From NCBI RefSeq assembly GCF_026719705.1, contig NZ_JAPPRR010000001.1, forward strand, positions 496,001 to 560,000: DNA of 64,000 nt, written 5' to 3'. Positions within the stretch are counted from its first letter, which is position 1. Each line of letters opens with the position of its first letter. The notes below the pieces were generated by a model, which worked only from the letters and a program-made list of their open reading frames with translations, had not been told where the DNA came from and made no database searches. This document shows, one piece after another, positions 8,569 to 15,795 of this stretch. Origin of the DNA: Pseudokordiimonas caeni. Lineage in GTDB: Bacteria; Pseudomonadota; Alphaproteobacteria; Sphingomonadales; Kordiimonadaceae. The position numbers and the translations under genes were made by a program.

Positions 8569-9570
8569 TCAGACCTCGACCTTCGAAACATCCGGGGCCG
8601 GGCCTTGGGTCGGGCTCATTTCCAGCATCCGGCGCAGGGGCTTTTCGGCCTTCACGCGGGTTTCTTCATCGAGCTGGATTTCGGGCCCGAGGTCGCGCAG
8701 GCACAGATAGAGCTTTTCCATCGTGTTCAGCGCCATGAAGGGGCAGGTGTTGCAGCTGCAATTGCCGTCCGCGCCCGGCGCGCCGATGAAGGTCTTGTGC
8801 GGGGCGGCCTTTTCCATCTGGTGGATGATGCCGGGCTCGGTCGCCACGATGATCGTGTTAGCGGGGCTATTGATCGCGAAATTCAGGATATCGCGGGTGG
8901 AGCCCACATGGTCGGCATGTGCGATGATATTGTCCGGGCATTCGGGGTGCGCGGCAACCGGCGCGTCCGGATACTGGGCCTTCAGCTTGATCAGCTCTTT
9001 CTCGCTGAATTTTTCATGCACGATGCAGGTGCCCTGCCAAAGGACCATGTCCTCGCGGCCGAGCTGGCGGGCGAGATAGCCGCCAAGGTGCCGGTCAGGC
9101 CCGAAGATGATCTTCTGGTCTTTGGGCAGGCTGTTCACGATATGCTTCGCATTCGAGCTCGTGACGATGATGTCGGAAAGCCCCTTCACCGCGGCCGAGC
9201 AGTTGATGTAGCTGAGTACAATATGGTCGGGGCGGGCTTTGACGAATTTCTCGAACTCGTCGGGCGGGCAGCTATCTTCAAGGCTGCAGCCGGCTTCGAG
9301 GTCAGGCAGTACGACGATTTTGCCGGGGCTCAGGATCTTGGCGACTTCCGCCATGAAGCGTACACCGCAGAAAACGATGACGTCGGCGTCCGTTGCCGCT
9401 GCCTTGCGCGAGAGATCGAGGCTGTCGCCCACGAAGTCCGCAATGTCCTGGATCGCGCCATCCTGATAATAATGGGCGAGGATTACGGCGTTCTTTTCCT
9501 TGCGCAGGCGGTTGATCTCGGCAACGAGGTCGAGGCTCGGGTCAAGGGCTGGGTTCATGGGCAGATTCAT
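8569..9570 (-). CDS. nadA: Quinolinate synthase A
   Basis: [4Fe-4S] enzyme condensing iminoaspartate with dihydroxyacetone phosphate to quinolinate. Conserved cysteines occur in 'VFCGVRFM', '[10 protein letters not shown]' and '[10 protein letters not shown]', and '[19 protein letters not shown]' is the family N-terminus. The ATG at 9570 has GGAGAG five bases ahead; a GTG two codons earlier is less likely. 333 residues. It forms an operon with nadC, but the aspartate oxidase gene nadB, its usual neighbour, is not in the window. Confidence 0.96.
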   Translation of the reverse strand: MNLPMNPALDPSLDLVAEINRLRKEKNAVILAHYYQDGAIQDIADFVGDSLDLSRKAAATDADVIVFCGVRFMAEVAKILSPGKIVVLPDLEAGCSLEDSCPPDEFEKFVKARPDHIVLSYINCSAAVKGLSDIIVTSSNAKHIVNSLPKDQKIIFGPDRHLGGYLARQLGREDMVLWQGTCIVHEKFSEKELIKLKAQYPDAPVAAHPECPDNIIAHADHVGSTRDILNFAINSPANTIIVATEPGIIHQMEKAAPHKTFIGAPGADGNCSCNTCPFMALNTMEKLYLCLRDLGPEIQLDEETRVKAEKPLRRMLEMSPTQGPAPDVSKVEV

Positions 9571-9664
9571 CGTCACTCTCCTGCCCGGCGGGCCGGGCGT
9601 AACCTAGACTGGCGGCATTGATAGCGGCGGGGCGGCGCTCATGCAATCAAATGCTTCTTGCCTG

Positions 9665-10567
9665 TCAGGATAGGCGGTAGCGGGCCTCAAGGCCGGGGGC
9701 GGGATCGGCAATCACCCGGCCATCATCGACAAGGGCGATGAGATGGGCGAGGACCGAACGGGCAGCCGCCGGAAACAGGCGCGGGTCGATTTCCCGATAC
9801 ATCCGCTCCACCATCATATCGATATTGTCGATCCCGGCTTCAAGATGGCCGACGATCTGCGCTTCGCGCATGCGGCGGTGGCCGATGATGGCGCGCATGA
9901 AACGTGCGGGTTTGTCGACTTCCGGGCCATGGGTGGGGCGCAGGAGCGCGGGGTTCATCGCCACCAGCCGTTCAAGGCTTGTGAGATAGGCGCGCACATC
10001 GCCGTCGGGCGGCAGGATCACCGTGGTGGCCCAAGCCATCACATGGTCGCCCACGAAGATCGTGTCCTCTTCTGACAGATGAAAACACATATGGTTGGAT
10101 GTGTGGCCGGGGGTGTGCAGGGCCGTGATTGTCCAGTCCGGCCCTTTGATCACTTCTCCGTCAGCGAGCCTCACGTCGGGGGCGAAATCCTTGTCGGCGC
10201 CTGCTTCCACATCTTCGCCTTCAAGCCCGGCGCGGCGCCCGGCACCGTGGGGGCCGAACGCGAGGATCGGGGCGCCAGTCCGTTCCTTCAACCAGCGCGA
10301 CAGGGGTGAATGGTCCCGGTGGGTATGGGTGACAAGGATATGGCTGACTTCCCGGTCGCCTATCGCCTTCATCAGCGCCTCCCCATGGACCGGCATGTCG
10401 GGGCCGGGATCGATGACGGCAAGCTTTTCCGTACCGACGATGAACGTGCCGGTACCTGTGTAGGTGAAGGGGCTGGGGTTCGGGGCCAGAACACGGGTGA
10501 CAAGCGGGCTCAGCCCCTCCACGACGCCGGGGTTCATGGTGAAATCCTGCTTGAAATCGATGGGCAT
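9665..10567 (-). CDS. MBL-fold metallohydrolase (LACTB2/RNase-like glyoxalase II group)
   Basis: Cytosolic metallo-beta-lactamase-fold hydrolase, 300 residues. The metal-binding motif 'THTHRDH' lies near residues 80-86, with later ligands in 'TPGHTSNH' and 'FVGDHVM', and 'RPTHGPEV'. A C-terminal winged-helix-like part ('HLIALVDDGRVI') is typical of LACTB2-type proteins, some of which cleave RNA; others hydrolyse thioesters. It starts 95 bases before nadA on the same strand and may be co-transcribed. The sigma-54 promoter at about 10.86 kb points at it. Confidence 0.85.
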   Translation of the reverse strand: MPIDFKQDFTMNPGVVEGLSPLVTRVLAPNPSPFTYTGTGTFIVGTEKLAVIDPGPDMPVHGEALMKAIGDREVSHILVTHTHRDHSPLSRWLKERTGAPILAFGPHGAGRRAGLEGEDVEAGADKDFAPDVRLADGEVIKGPDWTITALHTPGHTSNHMCFHLSEEDTIFVGDHVMAWATTVILPPDGDVRAYLTSLERLVAMNPALLRPTHGPEVDKPARFMRAIIGHRRMREAQIVGHLEAGIDNIDMMVERMYREIDPRLFPAAARSVLAHLIALVDDGRVIADPAPGLEARYRLS

Positions 10568-10650
10568 GTGCTGGTCCCTGTCCGTTCGGGCCGGAGCTTA
10601 GCGCGGCGGGTGCCTGTGTCCAATCAGAAAGGGGAAGGGCCAGAAATGGT

Positions 10651-10716
10651 TAGAGCCGGTTACGCGGGCGTCCATGCAGGCAGGCAGGGGACGGCAGGCA
10701 GGCGTAACCGGCTCTA
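10651..10716. repeat. Long inverted repeat (15-bp arms)
   Basis: TAGAGCCGGTTACGC (10651-10665) and its exact reverse complement (10702-10716) enclose a 36-base loop built of CAGG/GGCAGG repeats. It is not followed by a clean T-run on either strand, so it is not a standard terminator. On the minus strand it lies about 130 bases downstream of the sigma-54 promoter and before the MBL gene. Confidence 0.75.
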
Positions 10717-10732
10717 TTCCGGGCATCCCGCG

Positions 10733-10820
10733 TCAGTGGCAGCTGGTTGCGGGCGCCGCATCCCATTCAGTGGCAGCTGAAGATCGGGATGCTGTGTCTT
10801 CGCACGTCCGGTGGCAGCCG
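10733..10820. repeat. Three copies of a GTGGCAGC motif
   Basis: Copies at 10733-10745 and 10767-10780 share TCAGTGGCAGCTG exactly; a weaker copy (CCGGTGGCAGCCG) is at 10808-10820. Spacings are 41 and 34 bases. All fall inside the predicted sigma-54 transcript, so they would be repeated elements of an RNA (CAGCTGCCAC on that strand). Confidence 0.6.
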
Positions 10821-10853
10821 GGTGGGTCGTGCGGATCACTTGTCGGGAGTATC

Positions 10854-10869
10854 GCAACCCCCGTGCCAA
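10854..10869 (-). promoter_or_regulatory. Sigma-54 (-24/-12) promoter
   Basis: Read on the minus strand the sequence is TTGGCACGGGGGTTGCG: a perfect -24 element (TTGGCACG), GG-N10-GC spacing, and a -12 element TTGC. Transcription would run toward the MBL/nadA/nadC genes. Three tandem palindromes at 10933-11002 lie about 95-155 bases upstream, where a sigma-54 activator would bind. Confidence 0.75.
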
Positions 10870-10932
10870 ATTGTGGCAAACCAGAGATTCCGCCATTTGG
10901 CACGCAAAAAGCGATGAATCACCGTCAAAAAG

Positions 10933-11002
10933 TGTTCCGAAACGGGACTTTGATGGAATGTGTCCCAAAATGGGACGTTTTATTCTGTGCCATTATGGGG
11001 CA
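10933..11002. promoter_or_regulatory. Array of three palindromic activator-type sites
   Basis: Sites at 10933-10949 (TGTTCCGAAACGGGACT), 10961-10977 (TGTCCCAAAATGGGACG) and 10986-11002 (TGTGCCATTATGGGGCA) share TGTNCCRWWWYGGGRC. Centres are 28 and 25 bases apart. The third lies inside the last codons of modA. Position upstream of a -24/-12 promoter suggests binding sites of an unidentified sigma-54 enhancer-binding protein. A fourth copy is at 1-17. Confidence 0.65.
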
Positions 11003-11762
11003 TGTCGGCATTGGCGACGAATCCGAAGCGCTTCCATGTGACGGCGGCGTCGGGAGCAGTCAGGCGGGCGAGCAGGGCGGCAAGGTCTGACCGGTCGGAA
11101 ACGACCCCGCCCGAGTAACGCACGGCGCCGCTTGCCTCCGCGGCAATCGGGACGATCATCCGGACAGCCAGATTGCCGGCGGTATCGCTTTCATACACAA
11201 GGCCGGGCAGGCCGCCGCGTTCCACAAGGCGCAGGGTTGCCCTAACGCTTTCCCCCATGGCGAGCCGGTCTTTCATGCTGTCGGCAAGGCCGAGGTGAGC
11301 AAGGAAGGCTTGTGCATAGACGCCGGCGGGTGCGCTGCGCGGATCGGCGATGGCGAGGCGCCGGTTGCCGATGATTTCCATGAAGCTGGCGGCATCGATG
11401 ATGGTGCGTTCCCTCGCTGTGTCACCTGCCGGTACGGCAAGGACAAGGCGGTTACCTGCAATCATCTGCACGTCATGCAGCTTGCCGGCCTTCACGAGCC
11501 AGTCGGTCCAGTCAGCATTGGCGGAAATATAGATATCCGCCGGGGCGCCGGCGTCGATCTGGCGGGCAAGAGTTGCGCTGGGGCCGAACACATAGGTTGC
11601 ATCATTGGGGCCGAGGATGGCGGGGAGGACTTCTACAAGGCTTGCGGCCGCAAAGATGATCGGCTTGTGTCTTTCTTCCGATTGCGCGTTGGCGGCCGGC
11701 GCCAGCAGCAGGCCGAGGGCCATGAGGGCGGTCAAAAAAGTGTGATGGAGTGATCCGGGCAT
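10980..11762 (-). CDS. modA: Molybdate ABC transporter substrate-binding protein ModA
   Basis: Periplasmic oxyanion-binding protein. The ATG at 11762 starts a clean signal peptide ('MPGSLHHTFLTALMALGLLLAPAANAQ'-type, cleaved after ANA near residue 27) and leaves 68 bases for the divergent FAS1 promoter; an earlier in-frame start at 11819 would leave only 11. ModA motifs: 'IFAAASLVEVLPAI', 'FGPSATLARQIDAGAPADIYISAN' and 'YESDTAGN'. About 260 residues. No modB or modC adjoins it, so it must work with a transporter encoded elsewhere or bind a different oxyanion such as tungstate. Confidence 0.88.
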   Translation of the reverse strand: MPGSLHHTFLTALMALGLLLAPAANAQSEERHKPIIFAAASLVEVLPAILGPNDATYVFGPSATLARQIDAGAPADIYISANADWTDWLVKAGKLHDVQMIAGNRLVLAVPAGDTARERTIIDAASFMEIIGNRRLAIADPRSAPAGVYAQAFLAHLGLADSMKDRLAMGESVRATLRLVERGGLPGLVYESDTAGNLAVRMIVPIAAEASGAVRYSGGVVSDRSDLAALLARLTAPDAAVTWKRFGFVANADMPHNGTE

Positions 11763-11830
11763 TCGGCTGATCCAGTCATACAGGCGTGGCGTACCGCAGG
11801 CATCGATCAACTTACTCAAAGGAATGAACG

Positions 11831-12304
11831 ATGCGCAATCCTCTCCGTACCCTTCTCGCTGCCAGCAGCCTTCTGGCTGTGGGCCAGGCCGCTCAGGCAG
11901 CCGATATTGTGGACACGGCCGTCAGCGCCGGCTCCTTCAACACGCTTGTGGCTGCAGTGAAGGCGGCGGGCCTTGTTGATACGCTCAAAGGCGACGGTCC
12001 CTTCACCGTTTTTGCGCCGACGGACGCCGCTTTTGCCGCCCTGCCGGCAGGTACGGTGGAAGACCTGCTGAAGCCCGAAAACAAGGCGAAGCTTACGGCG
12101 ATCCTCACCTATCATGTTGTGCCCGGCAAAGTGATGTCGACCGATATCGCTGGCAAGAAGCTGAGCCCGGCGACAGTTGAAGGCTCCACCGTCGATATCG
12201 ATGCAACAAGCGGCGTGATGGTGGACGGCGCCAACGTGACCACCGCCGATGTGGTGGCCGACAATGGTGTCATCCATGTGATCGACAAGGTGATCATGCC
12301 CTGA
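11831..12304 (+). CDS. Secreted fasciclin (FAS1)-domain protein
   Basis: Exported 157-residue protein: signal peptide ending 'AAQAAD' (about residue 24) followed by one FAS1 domain. The two conserved blocks are present: '[17 protein letters not shown]' (H1) and '[10 protein letters not shown]', with the C-terminal '[14 protein letters not shown]' (H2). FAS1 domains mediate cell-surface adhesion or extracellular interactions. AAAGGA lies 7 bases before the ATG. It is divergent from modA; a functional link is not evident. Confidence 0.93.
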   Translation: MRNPLRTLLAASSLLAVGQAAQAADIVDTAVSAGSFNTLVAAVKAAGLVDTLKGDGPFTVFAPTDAAFAALPAGTVEDLLKPENKAKLTAILTYHVVPGKVMSTDIAGKKLSPATVEGSTVDIDATSGVMVDGANVTTADVVADNGVIHVIDKVIMP

Positions 12305-12332
12305 CGCGGGCATTCCGTATCACATCCTGTTG

Positions 12333-12357
12333 AAGGGTCGCCCGCGTGGCGGCCCTT
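12333..12357 (+). terminator. Weak intrinsic terminator after the FAS1 gene
   Basis: AAGGGTCGCC / GGCGGCCCTT stem with a 5-base loop and only a short T-run. Confidence 0.45.
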
Positions 12358-12428
12358 TGCATTCCACACGGTTGCACACCCGCTGTTTGAGGCTAGACTG
12401 AAGGCTGGAAAACAATAGGGGATATGCC

Positions 12429-13349
12429 ATGAGCTGGACAGAGTGCGACACACCGGGCTGCGACGAGGCTCTGAATGAGAAGGCGATTCGCTATGTGATC
12501 CGGCCGAAGCCGCGCGATCTTGGCGGTTTTTCGGTGCGGCGGTCGCTCCCTGCCATCGAGGCACGCTCCGTTGGCCCCTTCGTTTTCTTCGACCAGATGG
12601 GGCCGGCCGAGTTCGCACCGGGTACGGGCATTGATGTCCGTCCGCATCCCCATATCGGGCTCGCCACACTTACGTGGCTGGTGGAAGGTGCCATCATGCA
12701 CCGCGATAGCCTCGGCTCGGTGCAGGAAATCCGGCCCGGTGCGGTGAACTGGATGACAGCGGGGCATGGCATCGTCCATTCCGAACGCACACCGGTTACT
12801 GAGCGCGCGGCGGGGCACAAGCTTTACGGCCTGCAGATATGGATGGCCCTGCCGAAGGACCGCGAGACCATGGACCCGGCGTTCGATCATTATCCGGCCG
12901 ACAGTCTGCCGACCTTCGAAGGGCCTGGCATGCGCGGCATTCTGGTCGCCGGGGAAGGCTGGGGCAAAAAGTCGCCGGTGACGGTGCAAAGCCGCACCCT
13001 TTATGCCGATATCAGCCTTGAAGACGGCGCATCAGTCAGCGTGCCTGCCGATCCTGCCGAACGGGCGATCTATATGCTGGATGGTGCGGTCACCATCGGC
13101 GGCGAAAGGCATGAACCCGGCGCCATGCTGGTACTTGAGGAGGGCGTGCCGGTAACGGTGGCAGCTTCTGGTGGCCCGGCGCGGCTGATGGTGCTGGGCG
13201 GTGATCCGCTTGATGGTCCGCGCCGCATGTACTGGAACTTTGTGGCGACCGATGAAGCCATGATCGAGGAAGCGAAAGAACGCTGGCGCGAGGGCAGGTT
13301 CGATCCTGTTCCAGGCGACGACGAATTCATTCCCCTGCCGGAGCGTTGA
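12429..13349 (+). CDS. Pirin family protein
   Basis: Bicupin iron protein of 306 residues. All four N-terminal metal ligands can be seen: His73 and His75 in 'RPHPHIG', His117 and Glu119 in 'IVHSE'. Bacterial pirins include quercetin 2,3-dioxygenases and redox-linked regulators; the natural substrate here is unknown. The N-terminus ('SWTECDTPGCDEALNEKAIRYVIRPKPRDLGGFSVRR') is longer than in the minimal enzyme. It converges on the photolyase gene with three bases between the stops. Confidence 0.92.
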   Translation: MSWTECDTPGCDEALNEKAIRYVIRPKPRDLGGFSVRRSLPAIEARSVGPFVFFDQMGPAEFAPGTGIDVRPHPHIGLATLTWLVEGAIMHRDSLGSVQEIRPGAVNWMTAGHGIVHSERTPVTERAAGHKLYGLQIWMALPKDRETMDPAFDHYPADSLPTFEGPGMRGILVAGEGWGKKSPVTVQSRTLYADISLEDGASVSVPADPAERAIYMLDGAVTIGGERHEPGAMLVLEEGVPVTVAASGGPARLMVLGGDPLDGPRRMYWNFVATDEAMIEEAKERWREGRFDPVPGDDEFIPLPER

Positions 13350-13352
13350 GAT

Positions 13353-14801
13353 TCAGCCGGCGAGCGGATCGCGCGCCTGATAGGCCGCCAATGCCCGCTC
13401 GCGCGCCATTGTTCGGTCCAGCATAGGCAGCGGATAAGTGATTCCGGGCGTAACACCCGCCATTCTGAGAACAGCAGAAGGCGCTTTGTGTGGCTCGTGG
13501 ATATGGGCGTCGGGCAGGGCAGCAAGCTCCGGGACGAAACGACGGATATAGTTTCCCGCGCCATCGAATTTGGCTGACTGAAGGGTCGGATTGAAGATCC
13601 GGAAGAAAGGGGCGGCATCGGCGCCACATCCGGCCACCCATTGCCAGTTTGCGGGATTGCTCGCCGCGTCGGCATCCACAAGCGTATCCCAGAACCACGC
13701 CTCGCCGTGCCGCCAGTCGGTGAGCATATCCTTGGCGAGGAACGAGGCGACGATCATCCGCACCCGGTTATGCATCCAGCCGGTTTGCCACAATTGCCGC
13801 ATTCCGGCATCGATGATGGGAAATCCGGTCTGGCCCGTCTGCCAGCGTTTCAGGTCAGAGGTGTCGGGCTCCTGCCACGGGAAAGTGGTGAAATCGTCGC
13901 GGATCGGACGGGTGGCGAGGTCGGGCCTCGCGACAGCCAGATGCCAGCAGAATTCCCGCCAGCCGAGTTCGCGTTGCACATGCGCCGCCCCTTGAGCCAG
14001 CGCAGGCTCCATGGCTGCAATATCAGCGAGGCGCGCGAACAGCCGGCGCGGGCTGATATTACCGAACCGCAGGTAGGGGGAAAGTGCCGTGGTGCCGTCC
14101 TCAAGGGCCGGATAGTCCCTGTCATGACCATAGCCCTTGAGGCCTGCCTCAATGAAATGGTCGAGTCGTTTGTGTGCCGCTGCTTCACCCGGCTCCCACG
14201 TGGCGGCGATACCGCCGGTCCAGTCCACGCCTTTTGGCAGCAGGCCCAGCGCTTCGAGGGGTAGGGTCGCCGGCATGTCATTGGGCGCCGAAAGCTTTTC
14301 AGGGGTAGGTATCGGCGCACGGGGGCCGAGTTCGAGGCAGGCGCGCCAGAAGGGCGTGAAAACCGAGTAGGGCCTGCCAGTGCCCGTCCTTATTTCCACC
14401 GGATCGAACAGAAGGTGCCCGCCAAAGCGGCGGCAGACGATGCCATTTTCTTCCGCCCAGCGATGCAGGGCATCTTCCATTGCTTGCATGCCGGGGGTGG
14501 GGTCGTGTTGCAGATACAGGGTCCGCGCCCCGGTTTCTGCAACAAGCTTTTCGACCTCTTCAAGCAAGCGTCCCTGACGCAGAACCAGCGGTGCGCCGGC
14601 ACGGGCGAGGTCGCGCGCGTGATCGGCAAGCGCATGATGCAGCCACCATTTAGCAGCGCCGCCAAGCCGGCGAGGGCGGCTGTCGTCATGGATATAGGCG
14701 GGGACAATATGGGCAGCCTCGCGCGCGGCAGCGGAAAGGGCCGGATTGTCGTCAAGGCGCAACGACTGGGCAGTGACAAGGTAAAGGGCTGTGGCCGGCA
14801 T
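13353..14801 (-). CDS. Deoxyribodipyrimidine photolyase / cryptochrome family
   Basis: Light-driven flavoprotein that splits cyclobutane pyrimidine dimers. The N-terminal antenna domain ('LYLVTAQSLRLDDNPALSAA') and the C-terminal FAD domain are intact. The latter has 'LSPYLRFGNISPRRLF', 'RELGWREFCWHLAVARPDL', 'FPIIDAGMRQLWQTGWMHNRVRMIVASFL' and 'NPANWQWVAGCGADAAPFFRIFNP', the class I signature. The ATG at 14801 is preceded by GGGAG; the ATG five codons earlier is less likely. 482 residues. Substrate class (CPD against ssDNA or 6-4) not resolved by eye. Confidence 0.93.
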   Translation of the reverse strand: MPATALYLVTAQSLRLDDNPALSAAAREAAHIVPAYIHDDSRPRRLGGAAKWWLHHALADHARDLARAGAPLVLRQGRLLEEVEKLVAETGARTLYLQHDPTPGMQAMEDALHRWAEENGIVCRRFGGHLLFDPVEIRTGTGRPYSVFTPFWRACLELGPRAPIPTPEKLSAPNDMPATLPLEALGLLPKGVDWTGGIAATWEPGEAAAHKRLDHFIEAGLKGYGHDRDYPALEDGTTALSPYLRFGNISPRRLFARLADIAAMEPALAQGAAHVQRELGWREFCWHLAVARPDLATRPIRDDFTTFPWQEPDTSDLKRWQTGQTGFPIIDAGMRQLWQTGWMHNRVRMIVASFLAKDMLTDWRHGEAWFWDTLVDADAASNPANWQWVAGCGADAAPFFRIFNPTLQSAKFDGAGNYIRRFVPELAALPDAHIHEPHKAPSAVLRMAGVTPGITYPLPMLDRTMARERALAAYQARDPLAG

Positions 14802-14854
14802 CAAAAACTCCCGCATGAACGGCAGTATTTTTACGCGGGGATGTTACGGTTGGA

Positions 14855-15634
14855 TCAACTGGCCTCGCCGGAGCGGCGCAGGGGTTCCAGAAGGGCTTTT
14901 ATTTCGGCTGCGGTGCGGGCGATGCGCGCTGCAATTTCGGGCACGTCCCGGTCCGCCAGCATGCGCGCCTTCAGGCCAAGTGCCCCCACCGAATAGATGA
15001 CGCCGATCTTTTCAAGCTCCACTGGGCAGGCGACGGCCAGCACACCGCGATCCAGTTCCTCGTCCGAGGTGCCATAGCCGCGAGCCTTCACCTTGTCGAG
15101 TTCGGCGAGGATGGCCCCGTGGTCGGTAAGGGTCAGATCGTCATAGGCGATCAGCGGCTTTTTCAACTCTTCCAGCTGCCGTTCGCGCGGCTGGTGGGCA
15201 AACAGTACCTTGCCGGCAGCCGAAGCATTGATCGGGAAAGCATCGCCCGGATGCATGATCGTATGGCTCGGATGCACTGGCATGGTGGTGTGGATCAGGT
15301 CGATCCGGCTGTCCTTGAACTGAACGAGATAGGCCGCGATGCCGAGGTCTTCGGTCTGGGCGCGCAGGGCCGGCTCCACCAGCGTCGCCAGCGTGTCGGT
15401 ATCGAAGGCCAGATGGAAGATGCGCAACAGGCGCGGCCCTATGGTGAAGGTCGCCCGGCCGCTGCCGCCTTCCACATAGCCGATATCGACAAGGCTGTGG
15501 ATCATGCGGTGGGTTGTCGCCATCGGCAGCCCGATGGCGTCGGCGATTTCCTTCAGCGCAAGGCCCGAAGGGCTTGCCGCCACGGCATCAAGGATTGCCG
15601 CCAGTCGCTTGATAGGGGAGGAAGCCCCGGCCAT
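14855..15634 (-). CDS. IclR-family transcriptional regulator
   Basis: DNA-binding regulator with an N-terminal winged helix ('LALKEIADAIGLPMATTHRMIHSLVDIGYVE') and a C-terminal effector domain ('INASAAGKVLFAHQPRERQLEEL', 'YGTSDEELDRGVLAVACPV'). With the ATG at 15634 it has 259 residues, the usual family size; frames open upstream allow starts at 15673 or 15694. It is divergent from the amidohydrolase gene, its likely target. A perfect inverted repeat lies between them. Confidence 0.9.
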   Translation of the reverse strand: MAGASSPIKRLAAILDAVAASPSGLALKEIADAIGLPMATTHRMIHSLVDIGYVEGGSGRATFTIGPRLLRIFHLAFDTDTLATLVEPALRAQTEDLGIAAYLVQFKDSRIDLIHTTMPVHPSHTIMHPGDAFPINASAAGKVLFAHQPRERQLEELKKPLIAYDDLTLTDHGAILAELDKVKARGYGTSDEELDRGVLAVACPVELEKIGVIYSVGALGLKARMLADRDVPEIAARIARTAAEIKALLEPLRRSGEAS

Positions 15635-15747
15635 AGATGTCAGTTCCCTCTGGGCGGCACGGGATTGCCGCATGTCTTCCCAAAGGCTTCCCACAGCCGC
15701 CGCCCCTTTTCAAGACATTGATGCTGCTATATGGTCGCGGCCTGAAC

Positions 15748-15766
15748 GGGGCGGACGATCCGCCCC
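15748..15766. promoter_or_regulatory. Perfect inverted repeat between iclR-type gene and amidohydrolase
   Basis: GGGGCGGA CGA TCCGCCCC: 8-bp arms, 3-base spacer, in the divergent promoter region about 30-50 bases before the amidohydrolase start. It may be an operator or a 5'-leader hairpin. Confidence 0.45.
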
Positions 15767-15795
15767 CGGTGCCATCTTCCCGAGGAATGGACCCA

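Larger units (their letters stand above)
10651..10843 (-). ncRNA. Candidate sigma-54-dependent leader or small RNA
   Basis: The start near 10843 is predicted from the sigma-54 promoter. From there to the MBL start at 10567 I find no plausible ORF: the only ATG-started frame of note (38 codons) has no ribosome site and encodes low-complexity text. The stretch holds three CAGCTGCCAC-like repeats and a 15-bp hairpin. It is either a structured 5' leader of the MBL-nadA-nadC genes or a free small RNA. The 3' end is set arbitrarily at the hairpin. Confidence 0.3.

Noticed and set aside
10895-10912. Plus-strand TTGGCACG with GG-N10-GC spacing, a possible divergent sigma-54 promoter
   Set aside because: The -12 element reads AAGC, not TTGC, and it would transcribe antisense to modA with no gene. 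It mainly reflects the 10-bp inverted repeat with the minus-strand -24 element (10862-10871 and 10895-10904).
10674-11090. 138-codon plus-strand ORF across the palindrome array
   Set aside because: Low-complexity text, runs antisense into modA and lacks a ribosome site.
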